In this document: piece by piece, positions 49,961 to 59,548 of the stretch
Position numbering within the stretch: position 1 is the first letter of the stretch
Layout: every line of letters begins with the position of its first letter
Source: Nocardia pneumoniae NBRC 100136
GTDB taxonomy: Bacteria > Actinomycetota > Actinomycetes > Mycobacteriales > Mycobacteriaceae
Direction: 5' to 3'
DNA: 64,000 nt
Assembly (NCBI RefSeq): GCF_000308755.1
Contig: NZ_BAGF01000042.1
Coordinates: 48,307 to 112,306, forward strand
Translations under genes and position numbers: made by a program
Notes under the pieces: generated by a model
Database searches by the model: none
What the model saw: the letters and a program-made list of their open reading frames with translations, nothing else
Told to the model about the DNA's origin: nothing

Positions 49961-50739
49961 TACGACGCCTCGGCTGCTGTGGTGTGCGTGGTGGCGAGGA
50001 TGGTCCTGGCGACCAGCTCGGGATCATCGATCATCGGGACGTGACCCACCCCGGCCAGGAGGGAGAAAACCGCCTCCGGCAGCCGAGTTCGGGCTATCGG
50101 TCCATGGATCTGCGCGGGAAGCACCCGATCGTTCTGCGACCAGGCCACCGTGATCGGGCACGGCAGCGGGTCGAGGGAGGCGACGTATTCGTCGGTGCCG
50201 AGCAGGTCGGCGGTGACGGCGCAGCCCAGCAGGTCGCGTAAGACGGTGACGGCTTGCGCCGGGGTGATGCGATCGCCGTGCACCGCGATGTTGCGCAACG
50301 CCACTCGCCGGACCACCGCGCTGCGCAGTCCCAACGGTGCGAGGAATCCCAGCAGGCGGCCGGTGGCCGCCTCCCGGGCGATCCGGCGGCTCGCGACCGA
50401 CTGGTTCCTGTTGCCGGAATCCCAGAACCCCGCGGGCGACAGCGCGCAGACGGTTTCCGCGCGGCCGCGGCGGGCCAGTTCGATCGCCATCCAGCCACCC
50501 AGCGAATTGCCCGCGATGTGCGCGCGGCGCAAACCGAGCGCGTCGAGACGGCGCTCGATGTCGTCCACCAAGTGCTCGACCCGCGCCGGACGCCGCAGGG
50601 CTGGCGGTCCACCCCGATGGCCGAGGGCGGTCGGGGTGATCACCTCGTGCCGCGCGGCCAGCAGAGGTGTGACGTCCTCCCACACCCGCTCCGACATGGT
50701 GACACCGTGCAGAAGTACAAGCGGGGGTTTGCCGGCCAT
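49960..50739 (-). CDS. Alpha/beta-fold hydrolase
   Basis: A 259-residue protein; GAAGGA lies before the ATG at 50739. The oxyanion-hole HGVTMS, the nucleophile in GNSLGGW, the acid in WSQNDRVLP and the final His in GVGHVPMID complete the catalytic triad. No signal peptide. It resembles the generic esterase/lipase branch; the substrate is unknown. Confidence 0.92.
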   Translation of the reverse strand: MAGKPPLVLLHGVTMSERVWEDVTPLLAARHEVITPTALGHRGGPPALRRPARVEHLVDDIERRLDALGLRRAHIAGNSLGGWMAIELARRGRAETVCALSPAGFWDSGNRNQSVASRRIAREAATGRLLGFLAPLGLRSAVVRRVALRNIAVHGDRITPAQAVTVLRDLLGCAVTADLLGTDEYVASLDPLPCPITVAWSQNDRVLPAQIHGPIARTRLPEAVFSLLAGVGHVPMIDDPELVARTILATTHTTAAEAS

Positions 50740-50829
50740 TGGCGTCCTTCGATTTTCGTAGGGATGACGAAGGGTGGATACCACAACCGAGTCAGCGGCG
50801 AGAGCGGAAACCCCGACTCGGCCGAGAGG

Positions 50830-51252
50830 TTACGCGGATCTGTCGTTGTGCGCGAAACCGTGTTCCCCACACCGCTGGTCACCGCGACAGCTCACGGCGG
50901 CATCTGCGCTCAGTTCCACCTTGACGTCCGACAGCGCCTCGGCGAGAGCGTTGAGTTTGACCTGCATCGCGTAGGTGGCCCGGCTGTGCATGTTGTGCAG
51001 CAGCGCGACCAGCACGAACGTGACGATCGTCGTCGCGGTGGTGAGCAGCCGCGGCCAGCCGTCGACGTCGCGGCCGAACAGTAGACTCACCGCCGCCGTC
51101 AGCACCAACCCGACGATCAGCACGAAGAACAACCCCTTCGACACCACCGTGCCCGCCGCCGCGGCGACGTCGTCGAACACCGACGCCGGTCGCATCACCT
51201 CCGCCGGGATCATCACCACTCGCATCGCGGACTGCTTGGTATGGTTGCCCAC
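50830..51252 (-). CDS. Low-affinity iron permease-family-like membrane protein, 140 aa
   Basis: I prefer the GTG at 51252 because GAAGGGG lies 7-8 bases upstream; an ATG at 51270 has no ribosome site. Two membrane helices (about residues 41-61 and 73-93) are preceded by a VFDDVAAAAGTVVSKGLFF segment and followed by a helical NALAEALSDVKVEL segment, a layout I associate with the low-affinity iron permease family (PF04120). The C-terminal 25 residues contain two Cys, unlike most members. The assignment is tentative. Confidence 0.6.
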   Translation of the reverse strand: MGNHTKQSAMRVVMIPAEVMRPASVFDDVAAAAGTVVSKGLFFVLIVGLVLTAAVSLLFGRDVDGWPRLLTTATTIVTFVLVALLHNMHSRATYAMQVKLNALAEALSDVKVELSADAAVSCRGDQRCGEHGFAHNDRSA

Positions 51253-51844
51253 CGCAGAACCCCTTCCCATCGCCACGCCGCGGTATCTCCGCACTGTTTC
51301 GCACCCGCACCCGCACCGATAACCGACCGAGCCGCGGCGATCGCCGCGCACGCGATCTCGCCCGCCGGGTTCCGGCAAGCGCCACAAGACATTCGGTGCC
51401 GCGCCGCGCCAGGCTGGGTCCACATCACACCGAATCGCACGCCCGGCCTCGGCGACTACATCACCGATGCGGTGGACTCCGGCGTCGGCTCGGCAGGACT
51501 GTCGGCCACGGGCAGGGCGCCGCCGTGCGGAAGCGGCCTAACGCCAACCCGAGTTCGTTGCCGTGCACCGCTTTCCATCCGCGGTGGGCGCCCTGGGACG
51601 CAGTCCGACCCGACCGGGCCTTCGATCGAGTCACGGCTGAGTTCGTCCGGGCATGGGCCGAGCCATGGCGATGGCGGATTCGGTGATGTCGCGTAGGCGT
51701 CGGCGCCCCGACACAGTCAGGCACGAATCGCTCGACGACCCGAACGTTCGAACCGTCGGCAGACGCGGGACCACGACGCGGCCGAAGTCGGACTCGAGCT
51801 GCGCCGAGCCGACCTCGACCGCGTCCCCGCACCCGCAGACCCAG
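51253..51844. other. Intergenic stretch with possible decayed coding sequence
   Basis: No intact gene is supported. On the minus strand about 51655-51840 has protein-like composition in one frame (with LPTVRTFGSSS and RRRLRDITESAIAMARP) but no start or recognised family, so it may be a decayed gene. Confidence 0.4.
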
Positions 51845-52342
51845 CTAGTGGGACGGTGCCGCGGGTGTTCGCCCCGTCACGCCTTCTCGCCCGGCGACGC
51901 CTTCTCGCCCGGTCAGGCCTTCCGACCCGGCCGGGGTGTCCGGCCGCCAGGTCGCGATCGCCCAGATCACCACGATGTTGAGGGCGATGACGAGAATGGA
52001 CCAGGCCGGGTAGTACGGCAGCCACATGAAGTTTCCGATGATCGACAAGGCGGCCAGGCAGATCGCCGTAACCCGGGCCCAGGTTGCGCCGGTCATCAAA
52101 CCCAGCGCGGCGATGATCAGCAGGATCCCGAGCACGATATGGATCCAACCCCATGCCGTGGTGTCGAACTTGTAGACGTAATCCGTGCCCACGATGTACA
52201 GCTCGTCCTCGGCGACGGCGGAAATACCCTCGAAGACCGACAGCACGCCGACGGTGAGCAGCAGAATCGCGGCCGCTATCGATGTGCCCGCCGCGATGCC
52301 ACGGCGCACGGGGTGTTGTTCCGGTGCGGTCATATGCGTCAT
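51845..52342 (-). CDS. DUF7144-type four-helix membrane protein, 165 aa
   Basis: The ATG at 52342 has AAAGGGG 6 bases upstream. Four membrane helices are visible, with AWGWIHIVLGILLI near residue 70 and WARVTAICLAALSIIGNFMWLPYYP near 90-115 as the typical marks of DUF7144. The C-terminal tail has three imperfect heptads of GLTGREG, encoded by a small DNA repeat at 51880-51930. Function unknown. Confidence 0.8.
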   Translation of the reverse strand: MTHMTAPEQHPVRRGIAAGTSIAAAILLLTVGVLSVFEGISAVAEDELYIVGTDYVYKFDTTAWGWIHIVLGILLIIAALGLMTGATWARVTAICLAALSIIGNFMWLPYYPAWSILVIALNIVVIWAIATWRPDTPAGSEGLTGREGVAGREGVTGRTPAAPSH

Positions 52343-52559
52343 CGGTCGCCCCTTTCTGGGAAGTAATGGACGCATGTCGAATCTCCACCACGCGCACCGC
52401 TCGGCACTTCACCCGTTCCGGGTGGCTCCGATATCGCCCACCCGTCCGGGATGAAATTTCCGTAACGACCGCACACGATCGGATCGAGCCGACTTTCCGC
52501 TGGGTACGTTCCCGGAGCTAGGCGCGGTAGTGATTTGTCAGCACGGCCTGGGAGGCACG

Positions 52560-55178
52560 GTGACCACATCGCACGTTCCCGCTCTACGCCGCATCCCTTC
52601 CGCAGCGGAAACAGCGGCCGAGATACCGGCGTTGCCCTTCACGCCGATTCCGCGTACGGACCTGCTCGCCGCCGTCGACGCGGTCTCGAACGCCGACAAC
52701 GGGGGTGTGCTGCTGATGTGCGCGCCCGCGGGGACCGGAAAGTCCGTCCTGCTGGCCGACTGGGCCACCCGGCACGCGGCGGGCGAACCGGATGTCGCGT
52801 GGCTGACCATCACCGATGAACTCGACGACCCGGCCTCGCTCTGGCCCGCGCTGCACACGCGATTCGGCATCGCCACCGCGGAGCACGGCGGCCCGCCGAC
52901 CGCGGGCGCCGCGGCGCTCGTCGACGCGCTGGCCACGCGGGCGACGCCGACGGTCGTCGTACTCGACGACGCTCATCTCATCGGCGATCCGCTCGCGCTC
53001 GCCGGAGTCGAATACTTCCTGCACCATGCGCCGCCAACCGTCACGACGGTGCTGTGCGGCCGCTTCGCTCCGCCGATCCGCTGGCATGTGCTCGATCTCC
53101 AGTCGCGCCTGACCCGCTGGAGCATGAGCGATCTCGCATTCACACGGGACCAGATCGACGCGTTGTGCCGCGACCACGGCTGCGAGCTCACCGACACCGA
53201 GCTGGACACCCTCGGCACGCTGACCCAGGGCTGGGCGGCGCTGGTGCGCATCGCCGCGGCCCATCTGGCCGCCCGGTCCGACGATCGGGCCGCGGCGCTG
53301 GCCATCCTCGCGCGACCACCGCGCGCTGTCGCGGAGTTCCTGGTCGGCGAGCTCGTCGAGGACCTGCCGCCCGCGCTGCGCCGATTCCTCACCTGCACCA
53401 GCATTCCCGAGTCGTTCACCGAGCAACTCGCCGACGAACTCGTCGGCGGCGGCGCGGGGCACTATCTGCACGAACTCGACCGAATCCATTTCCCGATCAG
53501 CGCGGACTCGCGCGATGGCCAGGTGTGGCACGCCTGTCACCCCATGGTGCGGGCCTATTTTCGTGCCGAGGTCCATCGGCTCGGGCCGCGGCTGTGCGGG
53601 GAGTTGCACGGCCAGTCGGCTCGGTGGCTGCGTTCCGCGGGCCTGCCCGCGACCGCGCTACCCCATTTCCTCGCCGACTCCGACCGGGAGAGCCTGTGCG
53701 AGTTCCTGTCCGACTGCGCGCTGCGGATCGTCCTCGACGGAGCAGGCGACATGTTGTTCGACGGGCTCGCCCGGTCGGCGCCCACTTTGCTCGACGACCC
53801 GTTCCTGTGGCTGGTGCGGGTGGTCGACGCGCTCGTGCACGGCAGCACCGCCGCCGCGGTCGCGTGCCTGGACACGGCGTTGGCGCGCCGTGCGGGCAAG
53901 GCTTCCTTCGCCCCCGCCGAACGGGTGGACGCCCTCGCGCTGGCCGCGACGATCGACGTCGCGGCGACCACCGGGGCCGCGCTCGGCGAATTCCGGGACG
54001 AGACCGCGCCGACCGGGGATCCCGATCTCGACGCGTACACCGCGATTCAGGTTGCCAGCGGGTTGGTCGGCAGCGGCGCGGTCGCGCGCGGGGAACAGTT
54101 GCTGCGCGCGAGTCTGGCCTTGGCCGAGCACGCCGGACGACCGCGGTTGGTGCTGCGGGCGCTCACCCGGCTCGCGCTCGCCGCGAACGCCGTCGACGCC
54201 GCCACCGTGATGCGTGACCGCGCGGCCCACGCCCTCAGGATCGCCGACGCGCACGGATTGCTGGAGGCGACCGACGCCGTCCAGGCGACCGCCGTCGCCG
54301 CCTACGGTGCCTACCTGCAAGGCGAGACCCCCGATCCGGCGCAGGTGAGCGCCGTCCTCGCCGAGCACGTCGAGCACGACGGGTCGTGCGGCCCGGTCGC
54401 CGGGTGGCACGGCCACGTGATCGGGCGGCTGCTCGACCTCGAGCGGACCGAGGAGCCGTCGGCCGCGGTGGAGGCGCTGCGCCGGAGCCTGCTCATGCTG
54501 GTGGAGCACCGGGCCCTGCCCTCGGCGACCGGCAGCCTGATCCTGCCGGTGGTCTGGGCGCTGCTGCGCGTGCACGATCCCAGGACCGCGCAGCTGCTGG
54601 TCGAGCGAGCCCGCGGCATCCTCGGCGACCTGGCCGAGGTCCGCATGGCCGACGCGGCCCTGAGCGCCGCGGCCGATCGTCCCAAGACGACCTGCGCCAT
54701 TCTCGAACCCCTGCTCGACAACACGATCGAGCTGCGTCCGGTCAGCGCGATCACCGGATGGTTGCTGTACTCCTCGGCCCAGCACGAGGCGGGTGCGCCG
54801 GCCAAGGCCTTGGCCGCCCTGGAGAACGCGTTGAGCGCGGCGGCGCCGCAGCGCCTCGTCCGTCCGTTCCTCGACATACCTGCCGCGCTGCCCCTGCTGG
54901 ACAGCTACGCGGGCCGTTTCGGCCGGTCGGAGAGCTTCGCCGCCGGGATCCGGCGCCACCCCGCGGTACGCCGCAGGTTGGCCTACCCCGCGCTGACGCG
55001 CACCGAGATGACCGTGCTCAAACAGTTGCCGTCCGGCCGCACCGCCCAGCAGATCGCCACCGACCTCGGCGTCTCGGTCAACACGGTGAAGACCCACTTG
55101 CGCGGTATCTACGGCAAATTGGGGTCGAATTCCCGGGTCGACGCGCTCGAGCACGCCCGTCGCGGCGGACTGCTCTGA
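52560..55178 (+). CDS. MalT-type LuxR-family transcriptional regulator, 872 aa
   Basis: GGGAGG precedes the GTG at 52560; the in-frame start at 52530 lacks a ribosome site. APAGTGKS (residues 56-63) is the Walker A motif, TVVVLDDAH the Walker B. The middle third is a helical-repeat (TPR-like) sensor, and the last 65 residues are a LuxR helix-turn-helix with LTRTEMTVLKQLPSGRTAQQIATDLGVSVNTVKTHLRGIYGKL. This is a signal-transduction ATPase that activates transcription on ligand binding; the ligand is unknown. Confidence 0.93.
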   Translation: MTTSHVPALRRIPSAAETAAEIPALPFTPIPRTDLLAAVDAVSNADNGGVLLMCAPAGTGKSVLLADWATRHAAGEPDVAWLTITDELDDPASLWPALHTRFGIATAEHGGPPTAGAAALVDALATRATPTVVVLDDAHLIGDPLALAGVEYFLHHAPPTVTTVLCGRFAPPIRWHVLDLQSRLTRWSMSDLAFTRDQIDALCRDHGCELTDTELDTLGTLTQGWAALVRIAAAHLAARSDDRAAALAILARPPRAVAEFLVGELVEDLPPALRRFLTCTSIPESFTEQLADELVGGGAGHYLHELDRIHFPISADSRDGQVWHACHPMVRAYFRAEVHRLGPRLCGELHGQSARWLRSAGLPATALPHFLADSDRESLCEFLSDCALRIVLDGAGDMLFDGLARSAPTLLDDPFLWLVRVVDALVHGSTAAAVACLDTALARRAGKASFAPAERVDALALAATIDVAATTGAALGEFRDETAPTGDPDLDAYTAIQVASGLVGSGAVARGEQLLRASLALAEHAGRPRLVLRALTRLALAANAVDAATVMRDRAAHALRIADAHGLLEATDAVQATAVAAYGAYLQGETPDPAQVSAVLAEHVEHDGSCGPVAGWHGHVIGRLLDLERTEEPSAAVEALRRSLLMLVEHRALPSATGSLILPVVWALLRVHDPRTAQLLVERARGILGDLAEVRMADAALSAAADRPKTTCAILEPLLDNTIELRPVSAITGWLLYSSAQHEAGAPAKALAALENALSAAAPQRLVRPFLDIPAALPLLDSYAGRFGRSESFAAGIRRHPAVRRRLAYPALTRTEMTVLKQLPSGRTAQQIATDLGVSVNTVKTHLRGIYGKLGSNSRVDALEHARRGGLL

Positions 55179-55231
55179 CCCGCACCGGGTTCGGCGCCTT
55201 CTCGGTGCCGGGAGCGGCCGTACGCTGATGT

Positions 55232-56887
55232 ATGGCCCTCTCTCGTCGGGAAGTGTTACGAGCAGGCGCCGCGGGATCGGTCGCGGTGCTGGTGGGAACG
55301 GCGGCGGCCGGCAGTGCCCGGTTCCCCGCGCCGCGCTGGCCGGGCGATCCGTTCGCGTTGGGCGTGGCGTCCGGGGATCCCACTGCTGACGGTGTGGTGC
55401 TGTGGACGCGACTGGCGCCGGATCCGCTGGCTCCGGACGGGCTCGGCGGCATGCCGCTGGACCCGGTGACCGTCGAGTATGAAGTCGCCCACGACGAGCA
55501 CTTCCGGCAGGTGGTGGCCCGCGGAACAGCGCTGGCCACCCGCGCCCTCGCCCACAGCGTGCATCCGGAGGTCCATGGTTTGGCGCCGGATCGCTGGTAT
55601 TTCTATCGGTTTCGGGCCGGTTCGGCCATATCCCCGGTCGGGCGCACCCGTACGGCGCCGCCGCTGGGACAGCCGTTCGCCCGGCTGCGCTTCGCGTTCG
55701 CCTCGTGCCAGTCGTGGAGTTCGGGCTACTACACCGCCTATGACCACCTGAGCCGGGAAGACCTGGACCTGGTCGTGCATCTGGGCGACTACATCTATGA
55801 GCGCGCCTGGGTGAACGGACGCGCGGGTCTCGCGATCGGTCCGGAGTTCCGCGGCGAAGCCGTCGATCTGGCGGGCTACCGGCTGCGGTACGCGCTGTAC
55901 AAGGCCGAGCGACCGTTGCAGGCCGCGCACGCCGCGTTCCCGTGGCTGGTCACCATGGACGATCACGAGGTCGACAACAACTGGGCCGCCGCCACGCCCG
56001 GCATCGGGCTCGACATCTGGCGCGTGCCCGCCCTGTTCCGGCGCCGCCGGGCCGCCGCCTTCCAGGCCATGTACGAGCACCAGCCACTGCGCAGCACCGC
56101 CCTGCCGTCCGGGCAGGGCATGCGCCTGCACCGCCGCTTCCGGTTCGGCGATCTCGCGGAGATCACGATGCTCGACACCCGTCAGTACCGGACCGCGCAA
56201 GCGTGCGACGGCGCCGTGGTCGCCGGCTGCGCCGACCGGTTCTCCCCCGGCCGCACCATTCTGGGCGCGCGGCAACGGGATTGGTTGATCGAGGGCTTCA
56301 CCCGCTCGCCGGCCCGCTGGCAGATCATCGGCAACCAGGTGGGCATGAGCCAGAACGACACCGACCCGGGCCCTGAGGTCAGGGTGTCCACCGACTCCTG
56401 GGACGGCTACGTCGCCGATCGCAACGCCGTGCTCGGCGCCGCCGCGGACCGCGGTGCGGGCAATCTGGTGGTGATCACCGGCGACCGGCACGAGAACCAT
56501 GCCGCCGATCTGCGGCGCGACTACGCCGATCCGGAATCACCGGTGGTCGCGGCGGAGTTCACCGGAACCTCGATCACCAGCAACGGCGACGGCGCCGACC
56601 TCACCGCCAAAGGCCGCCTGCTGCTCGCGGCGAACCCCGACCTCAAGTTCTTCAACGCGCAGCGCGGATATGTCCGCGTCGAGCTCGATCATCGAGTCTG
56701 GCGCAACGACTTCCGCGTCGTGCCCTATGTCCGCCGCCCCGGTGCGCCGATCCACACCCGCGCCAGTTACGTCGTCCAGGATGGGGTTCCCGGCGTCTCC
56801 GAAGCATGGAGTCCCGACAGCCCGGTCGCGCTCCCACCCGAGCCCCAGGCCACCAGCCAGGCCGAAGCCACCCGCGGCGGCCGCTGA
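55232..56887 (+). CDS. phoD: Alkaline phosphatase D-family protein, Tat-exported
   Basis: A 551-residue protein. SRREVLRAGAAG is a twin-arginine signal, so it is exported folded. The N-terminal Ig-like domain has FALGVASGDPTADGVVLWTRL; the metallophosphoesterase core has FASCQSW, HLGDYIYE, MDDHEVDNNW, and VITGDRHENH. It should cleave phosphodiester or monoester bonds outside the cell, using calcium and iron. Length fits the PhoD family. Confidence 0.94.
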   Translation: MALSRREVLRAGAAGSVAVLVGTAAAGSARFPAPRWPGDPFALGVASGDPTADGVVLWTRLAPDPLAPDGLGGMPLDPVTVEYEVAHDEHFRQVVARGTALATRALAHSVHPEVHGLAPDRWYFYRFRAGSAISPVGRTRTAPPLGQPFARLRFAFASCQSWSSGYYTAYDHLSREDLDLVVHLGDYIYERAWVNGRAGLAIGPEFRGEAVDLAGYRLRYALYKAERPLQAAHAAFPWLVTMDDHEVDNNWAAATPGIGLDIWRVPALFRRRRAAAFQAMYEHQPLRSTALPSGQGMRLHRRFRFGDLAEITMLDTRQYRTAQACDGAVVAGCADRFSPGRTILGARQRDWLIEGFTRSPARWQIIGNQVGMSQNDTDPGPEVRVSTDSWDGYVADRNAVLGAAADRGAGNLVVITGDRHENHAADLRRDYADPESPVVAAEFTGTSITSNGDGADLTAKGRLLLAANPDLKFFNAQRGYVRVELDHRVWRNDFRVVPYVRRPGAPIHTRASYVVQDGVPGVSEAWSPDSPVALPPEPQATSQAEATRGGR

Positions 56888-56932
56888 CCAGGCGGGTGCC
56901 CTGCCGAACGTTCCGGCGAGGCCGATGCGCGA

Positions 56933-58060
56933 CTACTGCGGACGCAGGACCAGCACGGTGATTTCGCTCGGCGCGAAGACCCGCAGCTGCGGCCCCCAGA
57001 AGCCGGTTCCCCGGCTGGTGTAGAGCTGGGTATCGCCATGGCGGCTCAGCCCCGCGACGACGGGCTGGTCGAGCCGGACCAGGTAGTGGAAGGGCCAGAT
57101 CTGGCCGCCGTGGGTGTGGCCGGAGATCTGTAGGGCGACACCGGCGGCCGCGGCGTCGGTGATCTGCTTGGGTTGGTGGGCGAGCAGCACGACCGGCGCG
57201 CCCGGGTCCGCACCCGCGAGCGCGGCGGGAAGGTCAGGGCCATGACCGGCCAGGCCGATGCCCGTCGGGTCGTCGATGCCCGCGATCACCAGTTGGTCGT
57301 CGCCGCGGCGCACCGTCACGTGCTGGTTGTGCAGCGGTTGCCAGCCCAGCGACCTCATGTGGTCGATCCAGCCTTGCGCGTCGCCGAAGTACTCGTGGTT
57401 GCCGGTGATGTAGAACCGGCCGAGTTCGGCCTCGACCTTGCCCAGCGGATCGACCTGCGGGTGCCGCTTCGCCACCGAGCCGTCGGCGAGATCCCCGGCG
57501 TGGCAGGCGATATCGGGACGTTGCGCGTTGACCACGTCGACCACGCGCTCCGACCAGCGCAACCGGTCGAGCGCGGCGAAATGGGTGTCGGTGACGACCA
57601 CCAAGCGCAGACCGTCCAGCGCCGGTCCGAGTCCGGGGATGGATACCTCCACGGTGCGGACCCGCGGCACCCGCCGCGCTTCGACCACGCCCCACACCAC
57701 GAGCACGGCCGCGGCGGCGAGCACGCCCGCCGCGACGATCCGGGAGCGTGCCGGATCACCGACCCCGGCGACGGCGAGCCCGAGGCGCGCGAGATTGCCG
57801 AGCACCGACCAGCTGAACACCACCCACATCACGCCCAGCAGCGTGTCGCCGACGATCGAGGCGGCATCCGACTGCGCGGATCCGTGGCCGAGATACATCG
57901 ACGTGGGCAGGCAGCAGAACGCCACCGCGAACAGCGCCGTACCGAGCCAGAACAGCGGGCCGGTTCCCTGGGTGGGCGCCGCCACCAACGTCCACCACGG
58001 CAGCAGGAACAGCACGGCGGGAATTGCCAGGAACAGGACCAGGCGGGATACATACTTCAA
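56933..58060 (-). CDS. Membrane-anchored metallophosphoesterase (YkuE-like)
   Basis: A 375-residue protein; the only start upstream is a TTG. Four membrane helices occupy about residues 5-25, 35-55, 70-95 and 105-125. The soluble domain has the two-metal site: TDTHF, AGDLADG, GNHEY and GHTHGGQIWPF. It faces the PhoD gene, 45 bases apart, but the two need not be related in function. The protein probably acts on the outer face of the membrane. Confidence 0.9.
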   Translation of the reverse strand: MKYVSRLVLFLAIPAVLFLLPWWTLVAAPTQGTGPLFWLGTALFAVAFCCLPTSMYLGHGSAQSDAASIVGDTLLGVMWVVFSWSVLGNLARLGLAVAGVGDPARSRIVAAGVLAAAAVLVVWGVVEARRVPRVRTVEVSIPGLGPALDGLRLVVVTDTHFAALDRLRWSERVVDVVNAQRPDIACHAGDLADGSVAKRHPQVDPLGKVEAELGRFYITGNHEYFGDAQGWIDHMRSLGWQPLHNQHVTVRRGDDQLVIAGIDDPTGIGLAGHGPDLPAALAGADPGAPVVLLAHQPKQITDAAAAGVALQISGHTHGGQIWPFHYLVRLDQPVVAGLSRHGDTQLYTSRGTGFWGPQLRVFAPSEITVLVLRPQ

Positions 58061-58137
58061 GAGGGCTCGTCCTCGTGCGCGGGTGTAGCGCGCGGTCCCT
58101 CCCCCGGCGCCATGGGCATTTCCGACGATAGCAGCGG

Positions 58138-59403
58138 TTATGCCACGCCGAGGCGCTCGGCGGCGACGGCGAGATCCTTGTCACCGCGGCCGGACAGGCA
58201 CAGCACGACCACCGAGTCCGCACCGACCTCGCCGCGGTCGGCCATCTCCAGCAGATGCCCGACGGCGTGGGCCGATTCCAATGCGGCGAGAATGCCTTCG
58301 GTATGGCTGAGCGCCTGCATCCCGCGCAACGCGACGGCGTCGGTGGCCGCGCGATAGCTCACCCGGCCACTGTCTTTCAGATGGCTGAGTTCGGGGCCGA
58401 CGCCCGGATAGTCGAGTCCGGCCGCGATGCTGTGGGTTCGCGCGATCTGGCCGTCCTCGTCCTGCAGCAGGTAACTGTAGGAGCCGTCGATCTCACCCGG
58501 GCTGCCCATGCTCAGCGTCGCCGCGTGCGCGCCGGTGTCGATTCCCAGCCCGGCCGCCTCGACACCGATCAACCGCACCTGCGGGTCGTCGGTGAACGGG
58601 TGGAAGACGCCGATGGCGTTGCTGCCGCCGCCCACGCAGGCGAGGACGTAGTCGGGCAGTCTGCCTTCGACGCGCGCGATCTGGTGTCTGGTCTCCGCGC
58701 CGATCACCGTCTGGAAATCCCGCACGATCCGCGGGTACGGCGCGGGTCCGGCCGCGGTGCCGAACAAGTAGTGGGTGGTGTCCAGATTCGCCACCCAGTC
58801 GCGGACCGACTCGCTGATGGCGTCCTTGAGCCGGCGCGATCCGCTGTCGACCGGTCGCACCTCGGCGCCGAGCAGGTTCATCCGCACCACGTTCGATGCC
58901 TGGCGCCGCATGTCGTCGGTCCCCATGTAGACCACACAGGTCAGGCCGAGCATCGCGCACACCGTCGCCACGGCCACGCCGTGCTGGCCCGCGCCGGTCT
59001 CGGCGACGATGCGTCGCTTGCCCATCCGCCGCGCCAGCAGCGCCTGCCCCAGCGCATTGTTGATCTTGTGAGCGCCAGTGTGGGCCATGTCCTCGCGCTT
59101 GAGATAGACCCGCACGCCAGGCACGCCCAGCAACTCGGCGAACCGCCGCACCTGATGCAGCAGCGTGGGCCGGCCGACACGGTCGCGCAGCAGTTCCCGG
59201 TACTCCGCGACGAAGCTCGAATCGGCTTGCGCGAGACGGTAGGCCGCTTCGAGATCCAGCAGCGCGGCCATCAGTCCTTCGGGCACGAATCTGCCGCCGA
59301 AAACGCCGAATCGCCCGCGTTCGTCGGGAAGTACCTCGTGCCGGAACCCGTTCGCCGCCACGTCGTGATCAATCCTCATCAACACCAACGCTTTCACCGC
59401 CAC
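58138..59403 (-). CDS. trpB: Tryptophan synthase beta chain, stand-alone
   Basis: Up to 421 residues. The PLP lysine lies in [16 protein letters not shown], the catalytic Glu in AETGAGQHG, and the phosphate site in GGGSNAIG; the C-terminal CLSGRGDKD is typical of TrpB1. No trpA, trpC or leader peptide is adjacent, so it may be a second copy serving another indole-linked route. The start is uncertain: GTG at 59403, GTG at 59397 or ATG at 59379. Confidence 0.93.
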   Translation of the reverse strand: MAVKALVLMRIDHDVAANGFRHEVLPDERGRFGVFGGRFVPEGLMAALLDLEAAYRLAQADSSFVAEYRELLRDRVGRPTLLHQVRRFAELLGVPGVRVYLKREDMAHTGAHKINNALGQALLARRMGKRRIVAETGAGQHGVAVATVCAMLGLTCVVYMGTDDMRRQASNVVRMNLLGAEVRPVDSGSRRLKDAISESVRDWVANLDTTHYLFGTAAGPAPYPRIVRDFQTVIGAETRHQIARVEGRLPDYVLACVGGGSNAIGVFHPFTDDPQVRLIGVEAAGLGIDTGAHAATLSMGSPGEIDGSYSYLLQDEDGQIARTHSIAAGLDYPGVGPELSHLKDSGRVSYRAATDAVALRGMQALSHTEGILAALESAHAVGHLLEMADRGEVGADSVVVLCLSGRGDKDLAVAAERLGVA

Positions 59404-59548
59404 AGAGCCGACGGGTCAGTCTGTTCCGCTCGCACTAGCGCAAACCCACAGGTCGGCAACAAGCGAGTTAACAGACTCTAGATCTGTCGGATGGCGGGGG
59501 CCTTCTCACTGGTGGAGGCGATCGAGACGCCCGTGCGGGTAGCGCGTG

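Noticed and set aside
51655..51840. Protein-like minus-strand segment
   Set aside because: No start, no family recognised and short; only noted as possible decay.
52502..52507. GGGTAC upstream of the LuxR gene as another stress promoter
   Set aside because: No G-N-T-T box lies at 14-16 bases; only GGAT at 17, which is too weak.
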